Origin: JAZLDV01 sp045614925
Lineage (GTDB): Bacteria; Bacillota_I; Bacilli_A; Erysipelotrichales; Coprobacillaceae
DNA length: 42,392 nucleotides
Assembly (NCBI GenBank): GCA_045614925.1
Contig: JAZLDV010000078.1
Coordinates: forward strand, 1 to 42,392
Reading direction: 5' to 3'
This document shows positions 8,285-16,289 of the stretch, one piece after another. The notes beneath the pieces are model-generated. The model was not told the DNA's origin and searched no databases. It saw only the letters and a program-made list of their open reading frames with translations. The translations under genes and the position numbers were made by a program. The first letter of the stretch is position 1, and each line of letters opens with the position of its first letter.

Positions 8285-8481
8285 TTTGTACATCCGCAAA
8301 TAATTAATAATAAGAACACAACTAACACAATAGCAAACCAAGTTCCTCCAGATCCACATCCCATATTGAAGCCTCCATAACCAACTGAATTATTACATCC
8401 ACCACAACCGAATGGATTACATGTGTACATAGGCATATAGCTGTTGCATCCACATCCTTGATAATTATAACATGAATTCAT
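8275..8481 (-). CDS. Small Cys/Gly-rich membrane protein, YjcZ-like
   Basis: A 68-residue protein with two parts: a Cys-, Gly-, Asn- and Tyr-rich N-terminus of about 45 residues (pairs such as GCGC and GCGGC) and one transmembrane helix (FAIVLVVFLLLIICGC) at the end. The GGTWFAIVLVVFLLLII tail resembles the YjcZ family of tiny sporulation proteins, in which a Gly-rich stretch precedes FALIVVLFILLIIVG. The Cys-rich head is unusual and could form disulphides or bind metal in the spore coat or cortex; this is inference. A perfect AGGAGGTG ribosome site precedes the ATG. It stands alone, with a terminator over its stop codon. Confidence 0.7.
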   Translation of the reverse strand: MNSCYNYQGCGCNSYMPMYTCNPFGCGGCNNSVGYGGFNMGCGSGGTWFAIVLVVFLLLIICGCTKIC

Positions 8482-8602
8482 AAATTCACCTCCTTTTATA
8501 ATACAATATTCAGCGATGCTTTTTTTGTTATTTGATTTACCTATATGTCTTTAAATAATTTGATAATTATTGTATAATGTTCAAATAGGAGGACGTGATA
8601 TT

Positions 8603-8863
8603 ATGTATGATTATCCATTAGATTTAAGTTGGTCAACACAAGAAATTATTGATGTAATTTCATTATATACAGCAGTAGAAAAAGCTTATGAGGAAGGTAT
8701 TTCAAAAGAAGAATTTATGAAAGCTTATAGAGTTTTTACTCAAATTGTAGATTCTAAAAGCGAACAAAAGAAAATTGATGCAGAATTTGAAAAAGTATCT
8801 TCTTATTCTATTTATCGAGTATTTCAAAAAGCAAAAGACAATGATTGGATTGATATGAGATGA
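8603..8863 (+). CDS. UPF0223 family protein (YktA-like)
   Basis: An 86-residue, acidic, helical protein matching the UPF0223 family: the start MYDYPLDLSWSTQEIIDVI, the centre FMKAYRVFTQIVDSKSEQKKIDAEFE, and the closing YRVFQKAK. The function is unknown in any organism I know of. AGGAGG 9 bases before the ATG fixes the start; an upstream TTG in the same frame is rejected because it overlaps the -10 element (TATAAT, 8573-8578). Its stop codon overlaps the ftsW start as ATGA, so the two genes are translationally coupled. Confidence 0.85.
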   Translation: MYDYPLDLSWSTQEIIDVISLYTAVEKAYEEGISKEEFMKAYRVFTQIVDSKSEQKKIDAEFEKVSSYSIYRVFQKAKDNDWIDMR

Positions 8864-10083
8864 AAAAAATATTAACTCGTTTATTTAATCGAAAAGGTAC
8901 TGATTTAATTCTTACATTTTGTGTTTTATTTTTAACACTTTTTGGAATTATTATGATTGGTAGTGCTTGTATGGGGCAAACTGCTAGCAAAGGAACACAA
9001 TTTGCAATTAAGACAATGGGGAAACAAGGTATTTATGCGGTTGCTGGTTTATTATCTTTGATATATTTATCTAAATGTTATAAAAGAAAATGGGTAAATA
9101 CTTATTCTTGCATTGCTGTAGCGTTATTAGGTCTTTCAAGTATGGCAATTTGTCGATTATTTAGACCTTCAAATAATTCTTATGCATGGATTAAATTAGG
9201 TGGTTTTAGTATTCAGCCTTCTGAGTTTGTTAAAATTGCACTTATAATTATTTTTGCATATGTTTTTAGTGATTTTGTAAAAAAATTTAAAATCCCAAGA
9301 ATGTTAAACAAATCAGAAAAAGATAAAATGTGGCAATTAAAGTTTTTATATACTTTTTTAATTCCATTTTGCTTATTAGTTGCTGTTGTACTGGTTGGAT
9401 GGAAAGTCCAAAATGACTTAGGAAGTATGATTGTAATATTATTTGTGAGTGGAATCATGTTTTTATGTACGAATGATTTTTTTTATAGAGATATAAAAAA
9501 ATATATTTTAATTGGAACTGGTGGACTTTTAGTATTAGGAATTATATTTTTAATTATTGTAGGAAATGTACCAGTCTTTCAATCTTATCAGATAGAACGT
9601 TTTGCAAGTTTTTTAGATCCTTTATCTGACCCTTACGGTAATGGTTTCCATTTAACAAATTCTTTAATTTCTTTAACGTCAGGTTTATCAGGAAAAGGAT
9701 TTGGGAATTCTTTACAAAAATATGGTTTTATCCCTGAATCTCATAATGATTTTATTTTCTCTATTATTTTTGAAGAATTAGGAATATTTGGTATTTTATG
9801 CGTATTTGTTCCATTCTGTTATATTATTTTTAAATTATATTATTATGCAACAAAGATTAAAGATGAACAGGATCGTTTAATTTTAATTGGTATTTCCACA
9901 TATTTCTTTGCTCACTTCTTTATTAATATAGGGGGAGTGACTGGATTTATTCCTATGACAGGAATACCATTATTATTTGTTTCAAATGGTGGTTCATCAT
10001 TAGTTGCAGCTATGTGTGCGATAGGTATTGCACAATCAATTATTGCAAGACATCATAGAAATATAATGAAGGAACATTTATAG
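8860..10083 (+). CDS. ftsW: FtsW/RodA-type peptidoglycan polymerase (SEDS family)
   Basis: A 407-residue protein with about ten transmembrane helices. SEDS proteins polymerise glycan strands from lipid II together with a class B penicillin-binding protein. Signatures: SYAWIKLGGFSIQPSEFVKI (107-126), QNDLGS (184-189), and PESHNDFIFSIIFEELG (292-308), whose Asp297 is the putative catalytic residue. The position before ylbD-ylbE-ylbF-rsmD-coaD matches the Bacillus ftsW locus, which favours FtsW (division) over RodA (elongation). It overlaps the UPF0223 gene by 4 bases. Confidence 0.93.
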   Translation: MKKILTRLFNRKGTDLILTFCVLFLTLFGIIMIGSACMGQTASKGTQFAIKTMGKQGIYAVAGLLSLIYLSKCYKRKWVNTYSCIAVALLGLSSMAICRLFRPSNNSYAWIKLGGFSIQPSEFVKIALIIIFAYVFSDFVKKFKIPRMLNKSEKDKMWQLKFLYTFLIPFCLLVAVVLVGWKVQNDLGSMIVILFVSGIMFLCTNDFFYRDIKKYILIGTGGLLVLGIIFLIIVGNVPVFQSYQIERFASFLDPLSDPYGNGFHLTNSLISLTSGLSGKGFGNSLQKYGFIPESHNDFIFSIIFEELGIFGILCVFVPFCYIIFKLYYYATKIKDEQDRLILIGISTYFFAHFFINIGGVTGFIPMTGIPLLFVSNGGSSLVAAMCAIGIAQSIIARHHRNIMKEHL

Positions 10084-10114
10084 TCAATATACATATAATA
10101 TTGTAGGTGAGGTT

Positions 10115-10420
10115 ATGGATATAGATAATTTTAAATCTTTTATTAAAACAATTCCTACAATAAAAGAAGATGTTGTTAATGGACGTTATACATGGCAACA
10201 ATTATATGAAATTTATAATTTGTATGGTGAAAATGATAAAATTTGGGAACCATATAAACATAAAAGTTCATTAGAGTTAAATAGTCTAATGAATTTGTTT
10301 AAAAATGTAGATCTTAATGCTGTTTCTCAAGGATTTGATGGTATTTTGAAAATTTTAGATATCGTAAGTCAATTTAGTTCTAAAGAACCTGCTAATACAA
10401 AGCAGTGGTTTGATGATTGA
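10115..10420 (+). CDS. ylbD: YlbD-like putative spore coat protein
   Basis: A 101-residue protein resembling YlbD: FKSFIKTIPTIKEDVVNGRYTWQQLYEIYNLYGENDKIWEPY fits the pattern of a short helix, K/R-W-Q-E-x-Y-E and a GE-D-x-x-W motif. YlbD is annotated as a spore coat protein in Bacillus, with little functional evidence. The ATG follows GTAGGTGAGG, and a -10-like TATAAT lies at 10094-10099, so a promoter may sit between ftsW and this gene. It is followed by ylbE and ylbF in the Bacillus order, which supports the assignment. Confidence 0.75.
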   Translation: MDIDNFKSFIKTIPTIKEDVVNGRYTWQQLYEIYNLYGENDKIWEPYKHKSSLELNSLMNLFKNVDLNAVSQGFDGILKILDIVSQFSSKEPANTKQWFDD

Positions 10421-10595
10421 TGAAGAGATTATGAATTATATGCGTTATAATCCGCATTGGTTCTTAGTTCTTTCTAGATATCCTGAAGAAAAAGCAAGTC
10501 TTATTAAAGAATATAAAATTGTTTCTAAGAAAACAATTAATGACCAGTTAGATAAGTTTAATATGGTATTAAAGTTATTTGATTTGTTAATATAG
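10413..10595 (+). CDS. ylbE: YlbE-like protein
   Basis: A 60-residue protein. MNYMRYNPHWFLVLSRYPE corresponds to the YlbE pattern R-x-x-P-x-W-Y-R-x-L-S-R-x-P, and the C-terminal half has the conserved K-K-T-x-x-D and hydrophobic ending. The role is unknown. The ATG overlaps the end of ylbD by 8 bases, so it is probably translated by coupling; a TTG one codon upstream is the alternative. Confidence 0.7.
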   Translation: MIDEEIMNYMRYNPHWFLVLSRYPEEKASLIKEYKIVSKKTINDQLDKFNMVLKLFDLLI

Positions 10596-10602
10596 GAGTT
10601 AT

Positions 10603-10962
10603 ATGTTTAATAAAATTGATAAAATAGTGGATGAAATTGTAAAAACTGATCAATTTCAAATTTACAAAAAAAATTGTGAAAATCTGACTTGTGCTGATGT
10701 ATTGATGCTTTTAAGTAAACATTCTATGATTCAAGATGATTATTTCAAGTCAAAACAATATAGTCAGTATATAGATAATACTGAACTATATGAGAAATAC
10801 AAAGAAGTTAAAAATGAATTATTAAGTAATGAAGTGATACAGGAATATTATAAATCTTATTATGAAATTAATGAGTTATTAGAAGAAGTGACAACTTTAT
10901 TATTTGCGAATATTAGTGATGAAGTATTACTAGAATCTGTATCTTTAGGGAGTAAATTATGA
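10603..10962 (+). CDS. ylbF: YlbF-family protein, short form
   Basis: A 119-residue, almost entirely helical protein of the YlbF/YmcA family. In Bacillus YlbF works with YmcA and YaaT in a complex that helps RNase Y mature transcripts and affects competence, biofilm and sporulation. Visible: VLMLLSKHSMIQDDYFKSKQY and the helix ELYEKYKEVKNELLSNEVIQEYYKSYYEINELL. Bacillus YlbF is about 149 residues; here the C-terminal tail that carries cysteines implicated in Fe-S binding is missing. The only cysteines are Cys25 and Cys30. ylbG, normally next, is absent. AGGAG precedes the ATG; the stop overlaps rsmD as ATGA. Confidence 0.78.
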   Translation: MFNKIDKIVDEIVKTDQFQIYKKNCENLTCADVLMLLSKHSMIQDDYFKSKQYSQYIDNTELYEKYKEVKNELLSNEVIQEYYKSYYEINELLEEVTTLLFANISDEVLLESVSLGSKL

Positions 10963-11510
10963 GAGTTATTGCTGGTGAGTTTAAAAGTAGACAATTGAAA
11001 AGTGTAGATTCTTCTTTAACAAGACCAACAACAGATAAAAATAAAGAAAATCTGTTTAATATTATTGGTCCATATTTTGATGGAGGAATCTGCCTTGATT
11101 TATTTGGTGGAAGTGGTGGATTAGGTATTGAAGCAATTAGTAGAGGCATGGATGAACTTTATGTTGTTGATAAACAATATAAAGCCTTTTCTACAATAAA
11201 AGAAAATATTAATTTATTAAAAATTAATGATAGAGCTTTTGCTTATAAAATGGATTATTCTAAAGCTTTAGATAAATTTAAAGAAATGAATCTTAAGTTT
11301 GATCTTGTTATTTTAGATCCACCATATTCTATGAAAATCAATAAAAATATTATTCAATATTTACATGAAAATAATATGTTAAATGAGAATTGCTTATTGG
11401 TTTTAGAAGATTTAAATGAAGAAATTATTGAAATTGAAAGTCCTTTTGAACTAAAAAAACAAGTTCAATATGGAATAACAACTTTACAGATTTTATATTA
11501 TAGAGGTTAA
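10959..11510 (+). CDS. rsmD: 16S rRNA (guanine966-N2)-methyltransferase
   Basis: A 183-residue Rossmann methyltransferase. It starts with the RsmD signature MRVIAGEFKSRQLKS and TRPTTDKNKENLFNII, has the SAM-binding LDLFGGSGGLGIEA, and the catalytic D120PPY123 typical of amino-methylation. RsmD modifies G966 in helix 31 of 16S rRNA during assembly of the small subunit. It is coupled to ylbF upstream by a 4-base overlap and lies 3 bases before coaD, the standard rsmD-coaD pair. Confidence 0.95.
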   Translation: MRVIAGEFKSRQLKSVDSSLTRPTTDKNKENLFNIIGPYFDGGICLDLFGGSGGLGIEAISRGMDELYVVDKQYKAFSTIKENINLLKINDRAFAYKMDYSKALDKFKEMNLKFDLVILDPPYSMKINKNIIQYLHENNMLNENCLLVLEDLNEEIIEIESPFELKKQVQYGITTLQILYYRG

Positions 11511-11513
11511 TGT

Positions 11514-12008
11514 ATGAAGAGTGTTAAAGCAGTATATGCAGGTTCTTTTGACCCAGTTACAAATGGTCATTTAGATATTATTGAAAGAGCAAGCCGTATG
11601 TATGATCATCTATATGTTACTATTTTTAATAATCCAAAGAAAAATACGATGTTTACATTAGATGAAAGATTAGAACTATTAAAAATTGTTACATCTCATT
11701 TAGACAATGTAACAATTGATGCGAGTGAAGATCTGACTGTTAATTATGCTAAAAAAGTAGGGGCAACAGTATTAGTAAGAGGATTAAGAGCAACTATGGA
11801 TTTTGAATATGAATTACAATTAGCTTTTTCTAATCAATATCTTGATGATTCAATTGAAAGTGTATTTTTGATGACAAAACCTAATCATTCATTTATTTCT
11901 TCTTCGACTGTTAAAGAAATTGTGAGTCATCGTAGAAGTGTTGAAGGATTAGTGAGTAAAGAGGTAGAAGAAGCCTTAATGAAAAAAATGAATGGTAGGG
12001 AGGAATAA
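11514..12008 (+). CDS. coaD: Phosphopantetheine adenylyltransferase
   Basis: Transfers AMP from ATP to 4'-phosphopantetheine, the fourth step of coenzyme A synthesis. A 164-residue nucleotidyltransferase with AGSFDPVTNGH at residues 9-19 (His19 of the T/HxGH motif), the substrate loop VLVRGLRATMDFEYE, and ISSSTVKE near the end. The length equals the family norm. It directly follows rsmD, and pyrC starts 1 base after its stop. Confidence 0.97.
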   Translation: MKSVKAVYAGSFDPVTNGHLDIIERASRMYDHLYVTIFNNPKKNTMFTLDERLELLKIVTSHLDNVTIDASEDLTVNYAKKVGATVLVRGLRATMDFEYELQLAFSNQYLDDSIESVFLMTKPNHSFISSSTVKEIVSHRRSVEGLVSKEVEEALMKKMNGREE

Positions 12009-12009
12009 T

Positions 12010-13284
12010 ATGAATAGTTTTATTTTAAAGAATGCAAATCTTTATAATGAAGGTGTATTTAAAAAGTGTGATATTCTTGTGGAAGATGGGATTATTACTC
12101 GAATTGATGATGAAATTCATTCTGATTTAAATTCTTATGATTTAAAGGGAAAATTAGTAAGTCATAACTTTATTGATATACATACTCATTTAAGAGAACC
12201 TGGTTTTGAATATAAAGAAACAATTGATACAGGAACTTTAAGTGCATTATATGGAGGATATGGTACAGTAGTGGCTATGGCAAATACTATGCCTTGTATG
12301 GATAATTCTGATACATTAGAAGATTTTGTTGAAAGAGTTCATAAAGATGCTCATGTAAATGTTTATACATATAGTGCAATCACAAAAGGTTTAAAAGGTG
12401 AAGAATTAACTGATATGGATACTATGAATAATTATGGTATTGTATTAGGGTTTTCAGATGATGGAAAAGGTGTTCAATCTAAAGATATGATGGAAAAAGC
12501 AATGAAAAAGGTAAAATCTTTAGATTCTATTATCGTAGCACATTGTGAAGATGAAAGTGAATTACGTGGTGGAAGTTTACATGATGGAAGATATGCCAAA
12601 GAACATGGATTAATTGGTATTAATAGTGCTTCTGAATATAATCATGTAAAAAGAGATTTAGATTTAGTTAGAGATATTCAAAATCGTTATCATGTTTGTC
12701 ATATTTCTACAAAAGAAACTGTTTCATTTTTAAGAGATGCTAAAAAAGAAGGTTTAGAAGTTTCTGGTGAAGCAGCACCACATCATTTAATTTTAACTGA
12801 AGACAATATTAAAGATTGTCATCCAAACTATAAAATGAATCCACCTTTAAGAAGTAAAGAAGATCATGCTGCATTAATTGAAGGATTAAATGATAAAACA
12901 ATTACAGTTATTGCAACAGATCATGCTCCACATTCTAGGGAAGAAAAAAATAGACCTATTGATTTATCTCCTTTTGGGATAATTGGTATTCAACATGCTT
13001 TTTGTTTAATGTATACATATTTAGTAAAAAAAGATTTGGTTAAATTAGAAACAATATTAGATGCTTTAACTGTAGGTCCTGCAAAAGTGTTAGGATTAAA
13101 TGGAAAAGTTGAAGTTGGAACAACTGCAAATTTATGTATTTTTGATTTAAATGAAAGTTTCATTGTTAAAGAAGAAGATATTAAATCGAAATCTGTAAAT
13201 ACGCCATTTATAGATGTTGAATGTTATGGTAAAATTAAAGCAAATATTATTAATGGAAAATTAAATTTATTGGAGGAATTATAA
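12010..13284 (+). CDS. pyrC: Dihydroorotase
   Basis: Cyclises carbamoyl aspartate to dihydroorotate in pyrimidine synthesis. A 424-residue class I amidohydrolase: the metal motif DIHTHLREPG (His58, His60), later AHCEDE, VCHIS, and ATDHAPH with the catalytic Asp. The start was set at the ATG preceded by GGGAGGAA, not at an in-frame GTG 18 bases upstream that lies within coaD. It is followed by pyrK with a TAATG overlap. No other pyr genes and no PyrR-type leader are in the window, so regulation must come from the long upstream transcript or from elsewhere. Confidence 0.95.
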   Translation: MNSFILKNANLYNEGVFKKCDILVEDGIITRIDDEIHSDLNSYDLKGKLVSHNFIDIHTHLREPGFEYKETIDTGTLSALYGGYGTVVAMANTMPCMDNSDTLEDFVERVHKDAHVNVYTYSAITKGLKGEELTDMDTMNNYGIVLGFSDDGKGVQSKDMMEKAMKKVKSLDSIIVAHCEDESELRGGSLHDGRYAKEHGLIGINSASEYNHVKRDLDLVRDIQNRYHVCHISTKETVSFLRDAKKEGLEVSGEAAPHHLILTEDNIKDCHPNYKMNPPLRSKEDHAALIEGLNDKTITVIATDHAPHSREEKNRPIDLSPFGIIGIQHAFCLMYTYLVKKDLVKLETILDALTVGPAKVLGLNGKVEVGTTANLCIFDLNESFIVKEEDIKSKSVNTPFIDVECYGKIKANIINGKLNLLEEL

Positions 13285-14036
13285 TGGCAAATTATCAAGG
13301 AATAATGACTATTATTTCTAAAAAAGAATTAATTAAAGACGTATATGAAATGGTATTAGAAGGTGATGCTGCTTCATATATTACAACTGCTGGGCAATTC
13401 ATTAATATTAAAGTTAATGACTCTTTACAGCCATATTTAAGAAGACCTATGAGTATTTGTGATTATGATGAAAATCATATTACTATTATTTTTAGAGTTG
13501 TAGGTGAAGGAACTAAAATTCTTTCTGAAAAGAATATCGGTGATCAGTTAGATTGTTTAACTGGATTAGGAAATGGATTTGAAGAAATGGATTATAACAG
13601 TGCAGTTGTTATTGGTGGGGGATTAGGTGTACCACCAATGTATAAAACTGCTAAAGAATTAATTGCTAAAGGTGTAAAAGTGACTGCAATTTTAGGGTTC
13701 AATTCTAAAAATGATATTTTCTATAAAGAAAAATTTGAAAAAATCTGTCCTACTATTATTGCAACAATGGATGGTAGTGAAGGAATTAAAGGAACTGTTG
13801 TTGATGCATTAGAAAATGTTGAAATGGATGCATATTATGCTTGTGGACCAGAAAAAATGTTAGATGCATTAGCTTTAAAATATCCAGATTGTGGTTATTT
13901 ATCTTTTGAAGCAAGAATGGGATGTGGTTTTGGTGCTTGTATGGGATGCTCATGTAAAACTAAAACAAAACCATATAAGAGAATTTGTGTAGAAGGACCT
14001 GTATTACATTCGAGTGAGGTGATTATCAATGGCTAA
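13284..14036 (+). CDS. pyrK: Dihydroorotate dehydrogenase B, electron-transfer subunit
   Basis: Carries FAD and a 2Fe-2S cluster and passes electrons from PyrD to NAD. A 250-residue member of the ferredoxin reductase family: the FAD-binding LRRPMSICDY (52-61), the nucleotide-binding VIGGGLGVPPMY (109-120), and the C-terminal cluster C214GFGAC219MGC222 with C235. The start codon overlaps the pyrC stop, and the stop overlaps pyrD by 8 bases; GAGTGAGGTG inside the gene serves pyrD. Confidence 0.95.
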   Translation: MANYQGIMTIISKKELIKDVYEMVLEGDAASYITTAGQFINIKVNDSLQPYLRRPMSICDYDENHITIIFRVVGEGTKILSEKNIGDQLDCLTGLGNGFEEMDYNSAVVIGGGLGVPPMYKTAKELIAKGVKVTAILGFNSKNDIFYKEKFEKICPTIIATMDGSEGIKGTVVDALENVEMDAYYACGPEKMLDALALKYPDCGYLSFEARMGCGFGACMGCSCKTKTKPYKRICVEGPVLHSSEVIING

Positions 14037-14946
14037 TTTAAGAGTAAAACTTCCAGGTTTAGATATGAAAAATCCTGTTATTCCAGCAAGTGGAACTTTT
14101 GGATTTGGATATGAATTTGCAAAATTTTATGATATTAATATTTTAGGATCAATGATGTTAAAAGGAACAACTTTAGAACCAAGATATGGTAATCCTTTAC
14201 CTAGAATTGCAGAAGGTCCAAGTGGGATGTTAAATGCAATTGGGTTACAAAATCCAGGTGTTGAAGCCGTTGTGAATGAAGAATTAGAAAAATTAAGACC
14301 ATTATATACTGATAAAGTTATCGCTAATATTGGTGGTAATGGAATTGAAGATTATGCTAAAACAGCTGAAATTATTTCTAAACATGATATGGTAGGAGCT
14401 TTAGAATTAAATATTTCTTGTCCTAATGTTCATTGTGGTGGGATTCAATTTGGTACTGATCCAAATATGGCTGCTGAAGTAACAAGAGCTGTTAAAGCAG
14501 TAAGCACTAAACCAGTTTATGTTAAATTATCTCCAAATGTAACTAATATCGTTGAGATGGCAAAAGCTGTTGAAGCAGCTGGTGCTGATGGTATTACAAT
14601 GATTAATACTATGATTGGTATGAGATTTGATTTAAGAACAGGTAAACCAATTATTGCAAATAAAACAGGAGGATATAGTGGACCTGCTATTTTCCCTGTT
14701 GCATTAAGAATGGTTTATCAAGTATCTCAAGCAGTTAATATTCCTGTTATTGGTATGGGTGGTATTGCTAGTGGTAAAGATGCAATTGAAATGATGATTG
14801 CTGGTGCAAGTGCAGTTGCAGTTGGATGTCAAAATTTAATTGATCCATATGCTTGTGTTAAAATTATTGAAGAAATGAACGAGATTTTAGATAATATGGG
14901 TATCGAAGATATTAACGATATTATTGGAAAATCTCATCAATATTAA
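14029..14946 (+). CDS. pyrD: Dihydroorotate dehydrogenase B, catalytic subunit
   Basis: Oxidises dihydroorotate to orotate with FMN. A 305-residue TIM-barrel protein: PVIPASGTFGFG near the start, MLNAIGLQNPG (67-77), the catalytic Cys131 in NISCPNVHCGG (Cys instead of Ser marks class 1), and the FMN phosphate site VIGMGGIASG with GASAVAVG. Presence of pyrK makes it type 1B, using NAD. It overlaps pyrK and is followed after 1 base by a deformylase-like gene. Confidence 0.96.
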   Translation: MANLRVKLPGLDMKNPVIPASGTFGFGYEFAKFYDINILGSMMLKGTTLEPRYGNPLPRIAEGPSGMLNAIGLQNPGVEAVVNEELEKLRPLYTDKVIANIGGNGIEDYAKTAEIISKHDMVGALELNISCPNVHCGGIQFGTDPNMAAEVTRAVKAVSTKPVYVKLSPNVTNIVEMAKAVEAAGADGITMINTMIGMRFDLRTGKPIIANKTGGYSGPAIFPVALRMVYQVSQAVNIPVIGMGGIASGKDAIEMMIAGASAVAVGCQNLIDPYACVKIIEEMNEILDNMGIEDINDIIGKSHQY

Positions 14947-14947
14947 T

Positions 14948-15361
14948 ATGATTAAAGAAATATGTAAAGATCAGTTTATATTGTCTCAAAAGTCTATTGA
15001 TGCAAGTAAAGATGATCTTCAAGTCGCTTATGATTTGTTAGAGACTTTAAAATTTAATGAATCACGTTGTGTTGGAATGGCAGCTAACATGATAGGAGTT
15101 TTAAAAAATATTATTGCTGTTAATGATGAAGGACAATATCTAGTTATGATTAATCCAGTTGTTTTAAAATTATCTGGACATAAATATAAAACTACAGAAG
15201 GTTGTTTATCACATGTTGGTGAAAGAGAATGTGAACGTTTTGAAATTATTAAAATAGAATATTATGATATTGATTTTAAAAAGAAAATAAAAACATTTAA
15301 AGGTTTTACTTCACAGATTATTCAGCATGAACTTGATCATTTAAATGGTGTTTTGATTTAA
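14948..15361 (+). CDS. Short peptide deformylase paralogue
   Basis: A 137-residue protein with deformylase motifs EGCLS (84-88) and HELDH (127-131), so the metal ligands Cys86, His127 and His131 and catalytic Glu128 are all present. Motif 1, normally GxGxAAxQ, reads GMAANM (43-48): the Gln that stabilises the reaction intermediate is replaced. It is about 50 residues shorter than the def gene at 7650-8219, with which it coexists. It could be an active deformylase with altered specificity or a different amide hydrolase. The ATG 1 base after pyrD was chosen; a TTG 24 bases upstream inside pyrD is the alternative. It ends the pyr transcript, just before a hairpin. Confidence 0.8.
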   Translation: MIKEICKDQFILSQKSIDASKDDLQVAYDLLETLKFNESRCVGMAANMIGVLKNIIAVNDEGQYLVMINPVVLKLSGHKYKTTEGCLSHVGERECERFEIIKIEYYDIDFKKKIKTFKGFTSQIIQHELDHLNGVLI

Positions 15362-15368
15362 AATAATG

Positions 15369-15405
15369 GACATACTTATTATGGTGATAAGTATGTCTAT
15401 TTTTA
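15369..15405 (+). terminator. Hairpin/terminator overlapping the next gene's start
   Basis: GACATACTTAT (15369-15379) pairs with ATAAGTATGTC (15387-15397), an 11-bp stem with a seven-base loop, followed by TATTTTTATT. It is placed as the terminator of the pyr/deformylase transcript. Its loop and right arm contain the GGTGAT ribosome site and ATG (15393) of the transporter gene, so it may act as an attenuator. Confidence 0.7.
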
Positions 15406-16229
15406 TTGAAATTTTTTTTGCTTTATTAATTTGGGGTTTTAATGTTGTATTTATTAAAAGCATGAGTTTTAATAATGCTTATTTTAATTTGACTTTTTAT
15501 AAAATATTGATTTGTTTTTTTACTGTACTATGTATTATGATTTATAAGAAAAAGAAAGTAGATTCTAATAATATATTTGTAAACTGTATGATTGGTTTTT
15601 TTATGTTTTATTTAAATACTGTTTTAACTATGAGTGCACAAAAATTCTTGGAGGGGACTTCTATTGCTTTAATTAATTGTTTATCAGGAGTTATAAATAT
15701 AAGTATATGTTATGTTATATTAAAAAAAAGAATACAATTATCACATATTAATTATATTATTACAGTTCTGCTAGCAATTTTTATATCTATTCAGTTTGAT
15801 TTTAGAAATATAAATATGGGATTTGTTTTAATGTTTTTAGGACTAGTTAGTTATAATTTGGGTTATGTATTAATGGTTAAAAATGATATTAAAAGAGATT
15901 TTTCATCTTTATTTGTTCAATTATTGTTTTCTTTTATCTGTCTTATAGTTCATTCTTTATTTATTGATAAACCATATGTAATGAATATGAATATAATTGA
16001 AATTGTACTTTATATATTTGTTTCAGGTTTTGGTTTTGTTTATATACAAAATGTATATTTTAAATCTATGAATATAATTGGTACTATAAGAACGAGTCAA
16101 TTATTTAGTCTTGTTCCTGTTTTTGTTTATGTATTATCTTTGTTATTATTAAATAATGATTTTGATTTAAATCAGTTTATTGCTTTGTATATAATTGTAG
16201 GTGCTGGACTATTTATTTGCATAGATTAG
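15393..16229 (+). CDS. DMT-superfamily (EamA-like) permease
   Basis: A 278-residue hydrophobic protein with about ten transmembrane segments in two halves, beginning IEIFFALLIWGFNVVFIKSM, the usual start of EamA-type drug/metabolite transporters; the second half opens near MGFVLMFLGLVSYNLGYVL. The substrate is unknown. Three in-frame ATGs are possible (15366, 15381, 15393). The third was chosen because GGTGAT lies 5 bases before it and the protein then starts at the first helix. No separate promoter fits upstream; expression would require reading through the hairpin at 15369-15405. Its base composition is more AT-rich than the pyr genes. Confidence 0.75.
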   Translation: MSIFIEIFFALLIWGFNVVFIKSMSFNNAYFNLTFYKILICFFTVLCIMIYKKKKVDSNNIFVNCMIGFFMFYLNTVLTMSAQKFLEGTSIALINCLSGVINISICYVILKKRIQLSHINYIITVLLAIFISIQFDFRNINMGFVLMFLGLVSYNLGYVLMVKNDIKRDFSSLFVQLLFSFICLIVHSLFIDKPYVMNMNIIEIVLYIFVSGFGFVYIQNVYFKSMNIIGTIRTSQLFSLVPVFVYVLSLLLLNNDFDLNQFIALYIIVGAGLFICID

Positions 16230-16263
16230 TCAATGAATAGTTCTTTTTTTATAGTTTATAATT

Positions 16264-16272
16264 TGCTATAAT
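16264..16272 (+). promoter_or_regulatory. Extended -10 promoter before ftsK/spoIIIE
   Basis: TGcTATAAT lies 17 bases before the ATG region's ribosome site (AGGAGGTGAT). No clear -35 hexamer is present in the preceding T-rich stretch. Confidence 0.5.
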
Positions 16273-16289
16273 GTTTAGGAGGTGATTTT

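Noticed and set aside
12000..12010. PyrR-type leader or attenuator before pyrC
   Set aside because: Only one base separates coaD and pyrC, so no leader structure can be present.
14924..14947. TTG start for the deformylase-like gene inside pyrD
   Set aside because: It has no ribosome site, and the added residues are not part of the family.
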